In this document: one piece after another, positions 35,533 through 49,900 of the stretch
Position numbering within the stretch: position 1 is the first letter of the stretch
How the letters are laid out: each line of letters begins with the position of its first letter
Assembly: GCA_018857735.1 (NCBI GenBank)
Contig: JABMCL010000134.1
Location: forward strand, 62,501-126,500
Length of the DNA stretch: 64,000 bases
Origin: Alviniconcha marisindica
Lineage: Eukaryota > Mollusca > Gastropoda > Provannidae
Direction: 5' to 3'
The notes under the pieces: model-generated
Seen by the model: only the letters and a program-made list of their open reading frames with translations
Told to the model about the DNA's origin: nothing
Database searches by the model: none
Position numbers and translations under genes: made by a program

Positions 35533-38500
35533 CTGTCAAACAACAACAACACTGGGTTGGATTGACTGGTCAGTTAGTTGACTGATGTCATTCCCCCCAA
35601 CACCTTCATGCATGTAGTGAGGTCCCAGCCAATGCTGCTTCACCTGTCAGACAACACACATGGGTTGGATTGACTGGTCAGTTAGTTGACTGATTGGTCA
35701 ATTAGTTCTCTGATACTCACAGACTGAGCAATGAAAATGAGTGACCATTTCACATGTTAAATAAGGTGAGGTTGATTGCTTAATTAGCAGACCGACAGAT
35801 ATTGACTGACTAATAAATCCATTTTACTGCTGCTTTCATCTGTTAAAATCAGACAGATCGCATCAAGTGATCAATCAGCTGAAGTAATCCATAGCATGAT
35901 GGATTAAAATTCTGATGTGATCAGCAGCCAACTGTTGCTTAACAATGACACAGTTCACATACTGATTGACTCAACATTCTTCACAGATTCACACACACGA
36001 CCTGAACACCCTGCACAGTGATAGCTAAATGCTGCTCTGCAGGAAGGTACTGGACGGTTTCATGGGTCACAGGTCACAGGCACAAAGTTTGCCTGCCTGC
36101 AGCCAAAGGTAGCTGCATGGGATGCTTCAGCAAGCAGCAGGACACCTGTCCCAGTCATACAGATCAATGACACTAACTGTTCACAGGATTCTTCAGAAAG
36201 CAACAGGACACCTGTCCCAGTCATACAGATCAATGACACTAACTGTTCACAGGATTCTTCAGAAAGCAGCAGGACACCTGTCCAGTCACAGAGATCAGTC
36301 ACACGGTGAGTTTACAACTGTGTAGAGGACACTTTCAGAAAGCAGCATCATGCCTCTCCCAGTCATAGACACAGAAACCAGCACACGGTCAGTTAGCTAG
36401 TAATTGGATTCGGACATCCTGTCAACCGCGCAGGGTCACTTCAGGACAATCAAACTCAGTCATAAGCAGATGCACATTTCAAAACTCTTCTCTTATACAA
36501 ACCTTTCCTAAAGTCAATCCATAAAATCAGTCTCTTCACAAACATAACACAAAACATACATTTTCAAAGAGTTAATCCCTTCAGCATTACCCCTGTTAAA
36601 AGAGCACATAAGACTAGAACATGCTTGTATCAGACCATTCTAATTTCTCAATACCATTTTATTTTTTATGTTTAAAAAAGGAATGGACAGAAGCAATGGG
36701 GAAAAGGTATATAAATGTATAATGACAAATACCAGTGCCATATGGCAGCAAGCTGCACGTATCACCTACCAACTATCATCTCTGACTGCTCAACAAGAGC
36801 CATACAAAAAATATTTGAGGGTTTTCTGGAAAAAAAAGTCAGGAGAATGGACCATCAGCAGAAAAATGACAAGACAGAAAGAGCAAGAGGACTAGGCAGG
36901 AAAATGACAAGACAGAAAGAGCAAGAGGACTAGGCAGGAAAACAAGAGAGTAGACAGGAAAGGGGAATCAAATGGCAGCCCTGAGGTTCTAGACAGGGGG
37001 GTGACATCACACATCCCCTGACTCTTTTGGGGGGCCACAGTCAGTTTACAACTGTTTACAGGACACTTCAGACAGCAGCGCTGCACCTATTCCAGGCATA
37101 GAGAGCAATAACACAGGCAGCTTACACCTGTCTACAGAATGCTTCTGAAAGCAGATCGACATATATCCAAGGCAGAGAGAGCAGTAACACAGGCAGCTTA
37201 CACCTGTCTACAGAATGCTTCTGAAAGCAGATCGACATATATCCAAGGCAGAGAGAGCAGTAACACAGGCAGCTTACACCTGTCTACAGAATGCTTCTGA
37301 AAGCAGATCGACATATATCCAAGGGGAGAGAGAGCAGTAACACAGGCAGCTTACACCTGTCTACAGAATGCTTCTGAAAGCAGATCGACATATATCCAGG
37401 GCAGAGAGAGCAGTAACACAGGCAGCTTACACCTGTCTACAGAATGCTTTTGAAAGTAGACCGACACATATCCAAGGCAGAGAGAGCAATAACACAGGCA
37501 GCTTACTATCACACTTACTGCCACTAGTATCATTTTTGTCATGACAAAAGTTTTGTCGTAACAAACACATGTTTGTCGCGATAAAACATATCTTTTGTCG
37601 CAACAAAATCATTCTTGCCGCGACAAGATTTTGTTTGTTGTAACAAAATATTTCTGTTGCAACAAAACTTTTGTCACAACAAATACTTATTGCAAATGCT
37701 TTCTCACGACAAGCATACTTTCGTCGCAACAAAAGACATGTTTTGTCGTGACAAACATGTGTTTGTTTTGTTGCGGCAAAATTATATAAAAATATGTTTG
37801 TCACAACAAGCATCCTTTTGTCACGACAAAAGATGTGTTTTGTCACGATAAACAAATGTTTGTCATGACTGTCATGACAAAACTTTTGTCGCAACAAAAA
37901 TGATACTTGTGGCAGATCCTGCCAATGATAGCTTACACCTGTCTACAGAATGCTTCTGAAAGTAGACTGACACATATCCAAGGCAGAGATCAATAACACA
38001 GGCAGTTTGCACCTGTCTACAGAATGCTTCTGAAAGTAGACTCACACATATCCACGGCAGAGAGATCAATAACACAGGCAGTTTGCACCTGTCTACAGAA
38101 TGCTTCTGAAAGTAGACTAACACCTGACCATGGCACTGAGATCAATGACATGATCATTTTTTTTCTTCAGTTTTTAGTCACAGACCAGGGGCAGCGCTTT
38201 TAATCAACGTAGTTTTTTCCACTATGGACTACAGAAAAGGCTGAGTGGCAATACTGGTGGTATGCAGAATATTTAAAAACAAAAAACTCCACTATGCCAG
38301 GCTCAGTTGCGTATCTTGACAGGAACTCTTGCTCCCTCAGTACTTTGGCACCTTCTCCATCAGTTCTTTTCTCTTTCATTTTGTTCTCAATGAAAATAAT
38401 GTGAAACTACTTTCAACATGGCCTCAACAAAATGGCGAATGCTTGTACTTTGCACTGGAAATACAAGCCTCGCTTTGAATTGCCCAAGAATTCAGTACCA

Positions 38501-41500
38501 AGATTACACAAAGTGCAGTACAGACACTGACACTATGGCAGCAAGAGTGCTGAGATTACACATGCACCTCCAAAAACCCACAACTGGGCATATTCCAGAC
38601 TGGAAAACAAACAAACTGCACAATATGTCTAGAAGTATTTATGATTGTTTTTCACAACGGCTGCAGGTAGACAGACAACACAATCACCTGAGGTGGAAAG
38701 CCGCTCTGAAGGACACTGTTGCGGGCAATCTCACACATGTCGCAGGTGGACAGCTTGTACACCTGTGCGGCGATGCTGTACTCCTCCATCAGTGGTTCCT
38801 GAGAGAGGTAGACATGCAACATGTTACAGACTGTTCACATTACCCTGTCAGTTATGATTATGTAAAATGCAACATGTTACAGACTGTTCACATTACCCTG
38901 TCAGTTATGATTATGTAAAATGCAACATGCTACTGACTGTTCACATTACCCTGTCAGTTATGATTATGTAAAATGCAGCATGCTACTGACTGTTCACATT
39001 ACCCTGTCAGTTATGATTATGTAAAATGCAACCTGCTACTGACTGTTCACATTACCCTGTCAGTTATGATTATGTAAAATGCAACCTGCTACTGACTGTT
39101 CACATTACCCTGTCAGTTATGATTATGTAAAATGCAACCTGTTACTGACTGTTCACATTACCCTGTCAGTTATGATTATGTAAAATGCAACCTGTTACAG
39201 ACTGCTCACATTAATAATAATAACATACATTTATCATGCACTCATCAACGCCCTGAGCGTTCACATGATACATATTAACTTAAATATGATATTCTATACA
39301 CATGTTGAGCATAGTCCTACCAAAACAATTTACATAAAGTATTAAAAACAAAGCAAAACAAAAATGCAGTACAAACACACACACACACTGACTGTATCAG
39401 AAACTGGGTACTGATATTAGTTAGGATGGAAATACTGTGAGAAGAAGGTTTTCAGTTTGGCTTTAAAATATGACCCTGTCAGTCATGATTCTGTCTGTTC
39501 ATATCACCCTGCCACTCATGATTCTGTAACAATGCAACATGATAAAGACTGTTCACATCACCCTGTCACTCATGATTCTGTAAACAATGCAACATCTTAC
39601 AAACGGTTCACATCACCCTGTCAGTCATGATTCTGTAAACAATGCAACATCATACAAACTGTTCACATCACCCTGTCAGTCATGATTCTGTAAACAATGC
39701 AACATCTTACAAACTGTTCACATCACCCTGTCAGTCATGATTCTGTAACAATGCAACATCTTACAAACTGTTCACATCACCCTGTCAGTCATGATTCTGT
39801 AACAATGGAAAGTGTTACAGACTGTGACTCTCTCTTCCTTCAAAAGCAAACTCAAGACATTTCTCTTCTCAGAATATTTCAGTTAAGCAACACTGTCCTT
39901 CACCCATATCAGCCTGTACAGTGTGTAACAATGCAAAGTGTTACAGACTGTTCACATCACCCTGCCAGTCACGATTCTGTCTGTTCACATCACCCTGCCA
40001 GTCATGATTCTGTCTGTTCGCATCACCCTGCCAGTCATGATTCTGTCTGTTCATGTCACCCTGCCAGTCATGATTCTGTCTGTTGCATCACCCTGCCAGT
40101 CATGATTCTGTCTGTTCATGTCACCCTGCCAGTCATGATTCTGTCTGTTCGCATCACCCTGCCAGTCATGATTCTGTCTGTTCACGTCATGATTCTGTAA
40201 CCATGCAAAGTGATGATTCTGTCTGTTCACATCACCCCATCAGTCATGATTCTGTCTGTTCACATCACTCTGCCAGTCATGATTCTGCAACCATGCAAAG
40301 TCATGATTCTGTCTGTTCACATCACCCCACCAGTCATGATTCTGTCTGTTCACATCACTCTGCCAGTCATGATTCTGTCGGGTTCCCACATCACCCCACC
40401 AGTCATGATTCTGTCTGTTCACATCACTCTGCCAGTCATGATTCTGTCATGATTCACATCACCCCACCAGTCATGATTCTGTCTGTTCACATCACTCTGC
40501 CAGTCATGATTCTGTAACAATGCAACATGATAATGACTGTTCACATCACCTGGGCAGTCATGAGTCTGTAAGAATGCAACATGATAAGGACTGTTCACAT
40601 CATCTGGGCAGTCATGAGTCTGTAAGAATGCAACATGATAAGGACTGTTCACATCACCTGGACAGTCATAATCCTGAAGCACCCTTTATTTGAAACAAAG
40701 GCATGGACCTACCCCTTTGACACAGTTTCTACAGGATTTCGACTTCAAAATCTCCAAAATGTTCCCAAACTTAAGGCCTATTTTCCCAGACAAAAATGAA
40801 TAGTCCTTCCGCATATTATCTGCTGACCATTATCACAAAATTTAAGTATCTAAAGACTGTAGCAACAATGCCTGAATTATATACCAAACTTTCTGCACTT
40901 CTGGATTTAAGTCCTCACCCCACCATGGCAACGAGTCTAAAGGAGAGAGTACAAGAGACACAACAGTTTTTGTGGCCTCAGTAGTAAGAAAGAGTGCAGC
41001 TGAGCATGTGACTGAGCATTATCAAGTAGACATGCCACTGACCTAAGTGAAGTGGAACATGTGACTGAGCATTATCAAGTAGACATGCCACTGACCTAAG
41101 TGAAGTGGAACATGTGACTGAGCATTATCAAGTAGACATGCCACTGACCTAAGTGAAGTGGAACATGTGACTGAGCATTATCAAGTAGACATGCCACTGA
41201 CCTAAGTGAAGTGGGACATGCAATTGTCCTCAGTGAAGTGGGGGACATGAAAACCACCTCAGTGAAATGGGCCATGCAACTCACCTTGGTGAAATGGGCC
41301 ATGCAACTCACCTTGGTGAAATGGCCCATGCAACTCCCCTTGGTGAAATGGGGCCCATGCAACTCCCCTTGGTGAAGTGGCCCATGCAACTCCCCTTGGT
41401 GAAGTGGCCCATGCAACTCAACTTGGTGAAATGGCCCATGCAATCAACTCACCTTGGTGAAGTAGCCTATGCAATTAACTCACCTTGGTGAAGTGGCCCA

Positions 41501-44500
41501 TGCAATGAACTCACCTTGGTGAAGTGGAACTGCAAGGGGTCATCAGTGGAGAGGGAGACGTTGAGGCCGCGGTTGAAGTACTCCTGCAGAGGGTTGCGGT
41601 GGTAGTTGAGGAAAAGGGAGTTGTTGCTAAGGGGGGACATTGCTATGCCGATCTGAGCCAGGTAGTACAGGTACTGCAGCACTGGCACCTGTGTGCATGC
41701 AGGCGAAGAAGACATTCTAATTTTGTATACTATCCTAATAGAAAGATCAGGTGTACACATCTATATTTTGTATAATATCCTAAAGATCACAAGTGAACAA
41801 AGACACATTAATTATACTGTCTTAATCTCTTTTGCATACCATCTTTCCAAATAAAACATCAAGGGTTTTTTATTACTCCACTAGTACAGCCAGGTTTTCC
41901 TTCCCCTTCTCTGTCAGGCACAGCTAGCTCACCATGTCACAGTATCACTCACTGGGTGTGGAAGGAAGAGCTAGCTCACCATGTGTCACAGTATCACTCA
42001 CTGGGTGTGGAAGGAAGAGCTAGCTCACCACGTGTCACAGTATCACTCACTGGGTGTGGAAGGAAGAGCTAGCTCACCACGTGTCACAGTATCACTCACT
42101 GGGTGTGGAAGGAAGAGCTAGCTCACCACGTGTCACAGTATCACTCACTGGGTGTGGAAGGAAGAGCTAGCTCACCACGTGTCACAGTATCACTCACTGG
42201 GTGTGGAAGGAAGAGCTAGCTTTACCACGTGTCAGAGTATCACTCACTGGGTGTGGAAGGAAGAGCTAGCTCACCATGTGTCACAGTATCACTCACTGGG
42301 TGTGGAAGGAAGAGCTAGTTCACCATGAAATATCACTCACTGGGTGTGGAAGGAAAAGCTTAAGGGCTTTACCATTTGTGTTCCCCGAGTATCACTCACT
42401 GGGTGTGGAAGGAAGAGCTCACCATGTGTCAGAGTATCACTCACTGGGTGTGGAAGGAAGAGCTCACCATGTGTCAGAGTATCACTCACTGGGTGTGGAA
42501 GGAAGAGCTAGTTCACCATGTGTCACAGTATCATTCACTGGGTGTGGAAGGAAGAGCTAGTTCACCATGTGTCAGAGTATCACTCACTGGGTGTGGAAGG
42601 AAGAGCTAGTTCACCATGTGTCAGAGTATCACTCACTGGGTGTGGAAGGAAGAGCTAGTTCACCATGTGTCAGAGTATCACTCACTGGGTGTGGAAGGAA
42701 GAGCTCACCATGTGTCAGAGTATCACTCACTGGGTGTGGAAGGAAGAGCTAGTTCACCATGTGTCAGAGAATCACTCACTGGGTGTGGAAGGAAGAGCTA
42801 GTTCACCATGTGTCAGAGTATCGAAAGGACAGTGGGGTGGGGAGGGTGGAGTCAGAGGCTTGAGTCAACATGGCGGACGAACCACAGCCAAGTACGAGTG
42901 CAGTCAAATGCAAGCGAGTTCCAAAACAACGCAAGGACTATTACTCACATAGAAGGTGACAATGACGGAGAAAGTGACTATTCATCCGATGACTGGCTGG
43001 ATAGGGAGGGGGAGGAGAGTGTAGTGCGGACAGGTGATGTTGACATTGGTGCTATTTTGAGAAGCGAAGCACAAAGAGAGGAGAGAGCTGAACTTGAGTC
43101 AGAGTATGAGGCCAGCAGCGACACAGTGGACACAGGAGGTGAGTCACCGGTCAGCGGGAGCGCTGAGGAAGGTGAGGGGGGAGCAGCAGCGGCTATTTTT
43201 AGCCAGCCACATGGAGCGTCGAGGGGGCGTGGCAGGGTTAGAACACGAGGCGGCGTGCGTGGCAGAAGCAGAGGCAGAGGACGGATTTCATCAACAGGCG
43301 GGCGTGGAAGAGGGAGAGGGATTCAGAACTTTGATGAAACTTCACTCGTTGCCCCAAATAATCAACAGCCTGAAGTCCCTTTGGTTACTGGTCAGCCTGG
43401 GGCCGGGGCTCAAGGAAGATGTTGATGGTGACCTACCAGCTGACTACTACCGTCGGTTCCTCACCAATGATTTCACGGACTATTTGGTTACTGGTCAGCC
43501 TGGGGCCTGGGCTCAAGGAAGATGTTGATGGTGACCTACCAGCTGACTACTACCGTCGGTTCCTCACCAATGATTTCACGGACTATTTGGTTACTGGTCA
43601 GCCTGGGGCCGGGGCTCAAGGAAGATGTTGATGGTGACCTACCAGCTGACTACTACCGTCGGTTCCTCACCAATGATTTCACGGACTATTTGGTTACAGA
43701 AACCAATAGATATGCTGCACAAACTCTAGCAGCAGCAAGGGAAAGAGGGTCAATCAGTCCACATTCACGCCTCAAGGGATGGGTGCCTGTAGATAGAACG
43801 GCCATGCAGCATTTCATTGGGTTGCAACTCCTGACTGGCTTGGTCCAAAAACCATCATTAGCATCATATTGGTCCAAAAATCCAATTCTCCAGACACCTA
43901 TTTTTCCATCAGTGACACCTAGAAACAGGTTCCAAAAACTGTACGCTTTTGGCATGCTATCAACAATGAAGAGGAACCTCCCAGGGACTCACCTGACAGG
44001 GAACGTCTATACAAGCTGCGCCCTGTCATCACCCACCTGCAAGACAGGTTTCAAAATGTCTACACTCCTGAAAAGGAAATTGCCACTGACGAATCCCTGC
44101 TTCTGTGGAAAGGGCAACTGATTTTTAAGCAGTGTATTCCCTTGAAGCGAGCACGATTCGGAATAAAACTGTTCAATGTGTGCGAAAGATCCTGCTACAC
44201 ATATAGATTCCACATTTACACTGGGAAGGAAGATCCTGCTTTCCAGATGGAGAGGGAAATCCCACCTGATGCTGGCCATCTGTCTATGACAGAGAAAATA
44301 GTGGTATATATGACACAGCCTCTGTTAGAAAAAGGTATTCAGGTGTCAATCTGTACCTGTACCTCAAAAGCAAAAACACTGTCAGCTGTGGTACTACCAA
44401 AGAAAACAGGTGCCCTGTCACCGTCAGACAGCTGCAGCTTGAAGAAGGTGAGTAATTTTTATTTGCTTTGCATTCTTGAAAGTGTGTGTGTGTGTGTGTG

Positions 44501-46902
44501 TGTGTAAAATATGTTATCTTTTCATATTTATCATATATGTTTCTTGTGTGTGTCTGCAGGTGTTCCCATGAAGGCACTCCAATCTGGGCCACTGCTGTTT
44601 GTCAAATGGCAGTCCAGCAGGATTGTCTACATGATGTCAACTCTGCACGATGAGTCCAGCAGGATTGTCTACATGATGTCAACTCTGCACGATGAGTCCA
44701 GCAGGATTGTCTACATGATGTCAAATGGCAGTCCAGCAGGATTGTCTACATGATGTCAAATGGCAGTCCAGCAGGATTGTCTACATGATGTCAAATGGCA
44801 GTCCAGCAGGATTGTCTACATGATGTCAACTCTGCACGATGAGTCCAGCAGGATTGTCTACATGATGTCAACTCTGCACGATGAGTCCAGCAGGATTGTC
44901 TACATGATGTCAACTCTGCACGATGAGTCCAGCAGGATTGTCTACATGATGTCAACTCTGCACGATGAGTCCAGCAGGATTGTCTACATGATGTCAACTC
45001 TGCACGATGAGTCCAGCAGGATTGTCTACATGATGTCAACTCTGCACGATGAGTCCATGCAGACTGTCCGCAAACGTGGAAAAGATGTCTCAAAACCCAG
45101 CTGTGTCGTCGCATACAACAGCAACGTGGGTGCGGTGGATCGTGCAGATCAGATGCTGCAACCATATGATGTCACGCGAAAGACAGGGCGGTGGTACAAA
45201 AAGCTAATGCCGCATCTGCCGCGAGTAAGCCTGTTGAACGCGTACATCGTCTTCAGGCAGGCTTTGCAGTCAAAGATGGACTTCCTCACATTCCAGCGTG
45301 AGGTCATTACATCGCTGCTCTTCGCCGGTCAGCCAGCACCAGAAGCAGTGCAGCCCAGGACTGAGGAGGTGGTTCGACTACAAGAGCGTCACTTTCCACA
45401 TCCTGTTCCTCAGACACAGAAAGCCTCCAGGTCAACCAGGGAATGCAAAGTGTGCACCAGGAGGGGAAAAGGAAGGCTACCAGCTACATGTGCACACAAT
45501 GCCCCAACCAGCCTGCACTGTGTGTGTATCCTTGCTGTGAACTGTTCCACACCCTCAAGGATTATTCATAGACACCATCCATGGAACAGCCCTGTAAATA
45601 AGTGTCAATATGATTTTTTGGAAAGAATTTAGAAGTTTTGTGCACATTCAAGGGATTTGTGACAATGTAAATACTGAGAGAACCTCTACAACAATCAGTG
45701 AACTTGTAAGTTATTTGATCATATGAACAGTGCATTGTGCGAGACAAAACAACTTTTTATTGGATTCTTTGAACAGATTTAGGGAGTTCTGGATTCACCT
45801 GGATATCAGGCAAGGTTATTTTTTTCATTTGCATGTATTTCAGTGTGTTTGTACTGTGTGGATTAATCTGTGAAGCCAAAAATGTATCTCACAAAATCTG
45901 AAAAAATATTTTGTTCATGTTTATCAATCATTATCTTGCTCCATGTCTAAATTGGTAAAATATAATTGATAAAAATGAAAAGACCAATCATTTTTCTTTA
46001 AAAAAAACATAGGTTTTATGGGTCTAAGTTAAGAAACAAAAGAGCAGCAGTTGTTTTAAATTCATACCCGATTTTTAGTCAAAACTCTCTGGCACAGGCG
46101 GTTCTAAAGCTATATGACTGATACGGCAGTTAAAGGGTTAAACCTTGAAATGTGGTTCGACAGATAAACATAGGTTATTATTTTAGATGTTAAAGTTGTA
46201 CACTGTTATCAACTGGGGTTTGTTTTGTACACATGCCTGTTGCCACATAGATAGCTTTAACTGTAATTAGTCTGATATATTTTCTTGGAAAAGAAGCAAA
46301 GCGTGTGTACGTACGTAGTTTCATGCAAAGAATTCCACACTTTTTATACTCAAATACAAGCAAAAAATTCACTCACATTCATTCGTTTAATCCATAATTG
46401 TGTTGCACATCTTTGTTTGTTTGCCATCCTGACAGATACGCTTGCAGACACTCATATATTTTTACCATCTACAGGCGCATGCAGTCAAACATTTGTGAAG
46501 TTAACACTAGGCTTTATAAATATTCTGATCTTTAAATTTGCACATTTCCCAGTGCAGTCCCCACAGATTGTTGGTCTCCTTGCTTTGTGTTAACTGTTCA
46601 CTGTAAAGTGCTTTGTGTTAACTGTTCACTGTAAAGTGCTTTGTGTTAACTGTTCACTGTAAAGTGCTTTGTGCTTCCCAAGGACAGAAATGACCCATCA
46701 TTATTATCATTATAATAATCTTATTATTATGAGAATATTATAGACAATGAGTTTTAGCAGCTCCAAGTGCCCTAGAACTGATTTACACACAAGTACAGAA
46801 AACACACAAGTACAGAACACAGAAAAAGACACAGAAAACAATCATTAACTCGTGTGGAATATTTTGAAGAGCCATACATAATTGTTCATTCATTCATACT
46901 TT

Positions 46903-46948
<46 letters not shown>

Positions 46949-49900
46949 AACAGACAGACGAAGAGACTGACAGCAGGGCAAACCTTTCTCAACATCAGAC
47001 CATGTGCAATGCTCTCTGCCAGCATGAAGGCAGTGACCAGATGAGTGGCTGACCCTGCCTCCCCACAGTGAGGTCTCAGGACAAACACGGACATGCCCCT
47101 CTCCCTGCACACAGTTTACAAAACCAATTAGGCTTTCACCCATTGTCATTAATAGCAACCCATCAGTATTATGCATCACCATATTAAGTTTGCTTACAAA
47201 AGGTTTTGAGATAACCTCTTGTGGACAAATGCAGACACATGGACAGTTGGACAGTGATTGCAGGACCCCCCCCCCCCCTTCCCCCTCTCCAACCCCCAGC
47301 ACCCCCCCCCCCCCCCCCAACTTTCTTAAGAGGGTATAAATAGGTCTGCCGACTGTGAATTGCAGGACCCCCCCCCCAACTTCTTATAGGGTGGGTTAAA
47401 TAGGGATTAATCTGCAGGACCCCCCCCCCCCCCAACTTCTTACATCATCATGAGTCATGTCGATGTGGAATGCAGGACCCCACCCCCCGCCAACTCTGAG
47501 TACCATGTGGGATATCTCTTGGTACCATGTGGGTTCCATCTGAGTACCATGTAGGGGGAACCTGGGTACCATGTGTGTTCCATCTGAGTACCATGTTAGA
47601 TACATCTGGGTACCATGTGGGTTCCATCTGAGTACCATGTAGGGGGAATCTGGGTACCATGTGGGTCCATCTGAGTACTATGTTAGATACATCTGGGTAC
47701 CATGTGGGTCCATCTGAGTACCACGTTGGATAAATCTGGGTACCATGTGGGTCCATCTGAGTACCACGTTGGATAAATCTGGGTACCATGTGGGTCCATC
47801 TGAGTACCACGTTGGATAAATCTGGGTACCATGTGGGTCCATCTGAGTACCACGTTGGATAAATCTGGGTACCATGTGGGTCCATCTGAGTACCACGTTG
47901 GATAAATCTGGGTACCATGTGGGTCCATCTGAGTACCACGTTGGATAAATCTGAGCACCATGTGGCATAAATCTAGGTAGCATGCAGGTTCCATCCGAGT
48001 ACCATGTGGGATAACTCTGGGTAGCATGCAGGTTCCATCCGAGTACCATGTGGGATAACTCTGGGTAGCATGCAGGTTCCGAGTACCATGTGGGATAACT
48101 CTGGGTAGCATGCAGGTTCCATCCGAGTACCATGTGGGATAACTCTGGGTAGCATGCGGGTTCCATCTGAGTACCATGTGGGATAACTCTGGGTAGCACG
48201 CCGGTTCCATCTGAGTACCATGTGGGATAACTCTGGGTAGCATGCCGGTTCCATCTGAGTACCATGTGGGATAACTCTGGGTAGCACGCCGGTTCCATCT
48301 GAGTACCATGTGGGATAACTCTGGGTAGCACGCCGGTTCCATCCGAGTACCATGTGGGATAACTCTGGGTAGCATGCGGTTCCATCCGAGTACCATGTGG
48401 GATAACTCTGGGTAGCATGCCGGTTCCATCTGAGTACCATGTGGGATAACTCTGGGTAGCATGCCGGTTCCATCCGAGTACCATGTGGGATAACTCTGGG
48501 TAGCATGCGGGTTCCATCCGAGTACCATGTGGGATAACTCTGGGTAGCATGCGGGTTCCATCTGAGTACCATGTTGGGGTAAATTTGGGCACCATGTGGG
48601 CTCAATCTGGGCCCTATGTAGGTACCCACGTTTCCCATATGGATCTGTGTGGGGCCCATTTGCATTGCCTACATGAGGCCAAGGTGAAACAATCCATACG
48701 GGGCCCATATGTAAACCCACATGGGACCAATCTGGGTGTGCCAGCTGTGTATGTGTGTACCAATCTTACACTTCTAATAGGTATGTGTGCATCAGTCTTG
48801 CAGTTATAATGGGCATGTTTGCATCAGTCTTGCAATTCTAATGGGTATGTATATATGTACCAGTCTTACAATTCTAATCGGTATGTACCAGCCTTGCAAT
48901 TCTTATGGGTATGTACATATGTACCAGTCTTACAATTCTAATGGGTATATGTATGTGTATACCAGTCTTACAATTCTAATGGGTATGTACATATGTACCA
49001 GTCTTACAATTCTAATGGGTATGTATGTGTGTACCAGTCTTACAATTTTAATAGGTATGTGTGCACCAGTCTTGCAATTCAAATGGGTATGTACCAGTTT
49101 TACAATTCTAATGGGTATGTAGGTACCAGTCTTATAACTGTAGTGTATATGTGTGCACCAGTCTTACAATTTTAATGGGTATGTATGTACCAGTATTATA
49201 ATTGTAATGGGTATGTATGCACCAGTTTTACAATTCTACTGGGTATGTGTGCACCAGTCTTACAATTCCATTGGGTATGTGTGCACCAGTCTCACAATTC
49301 TACTGGGTATGTGTGCACTGGTCTTACAATTCTAATGGGTATGTGTGTACTGGTCTTACAATTCTACTGGGTATGTGTGCACTGGTCTTACAATTCTACT
49401 GGGTATGTGTGCACTGGTCTTACAATTCTACTGGGTATGTGTGCACTGGTCTTACAATTCTACTGGGTATGTGTGCACAGGTCTTACAATTCTAATGGGT
49501 ATGTGTGTACCAGTCTTACAATTTTAATGGGTAGGTGTGCACTGGTCTTACAATTCTAATGGGTATGTGTGCGCTGGTCTTACAATTCTAATGGGTATGT
49601 GTGCACCAGTATTACAATTCTAATGCATATGTATGTATGTACCAGTCTTACAATGTTAATGGGTATGTATGTACCAGTCTTATAATTGTAATGGGTATGT
49701 GTGCACCAGTCTTACAATTATAATGGGTATGTGTGCACCAGTCTTACAATTATAATGGGTATGTGTGTACCAGTCTTACAATTATAATGGGTATGTGTGC
49801 ACCAGTCTTACAATTATAATGGGTATGTGTGCACCAGTCTTACAATTATAATGGGTATGTGTGCACCAGTCTTACAATTATAATGGGTATGTGTGCACCA

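Larger units (their letters stand above)
42870..45572 (+). pseudogene. piggyBac-type transposase relic (DDE_Tnp_1_7)
   Basis: Begins [15 protein letters not shown], then (frame changed) an acidic region ([15 protein letters not shown]) and an RG-rich stretch at ~43,210-43,325. The transposase core follows: [35 protein letters not shown], then after a frameshift near 43,940 [11 protein letters not shown] (first catalytic Asp), RFGIKLF and [11 protein letters not shown]. The second catalytic Asp (DNFY block) is missing near 44,340. The third is in [12 protein letters not shown]. The C-terminal Cys motif (CKVC ... CTQC ... YPCCELFHT) needs another frame change. Inserted antisense in AMP deaminase intron 7. 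Dead by several frameshifts, a lost catalytic residue and internal expansions. Confidence 0.88.

Noticed and set aside
37507..37929. Bacterial-type operator cluster or replication origin
   Set aside because: Target-site duplication and terminal inverted repeats show it is an inserted mobile element in an animal intron.
44142..44507. Separate small gene
   Set aside because: It is one frame of the broken piggyBac transposase.
47678..48720. Minus-strand frames of 300+ codons ([19 protein letters not shown] repeats)
   Set aside because: All three phases are open with the same peptide because the 43/44-bp period rotates the frame; a non-coding array.
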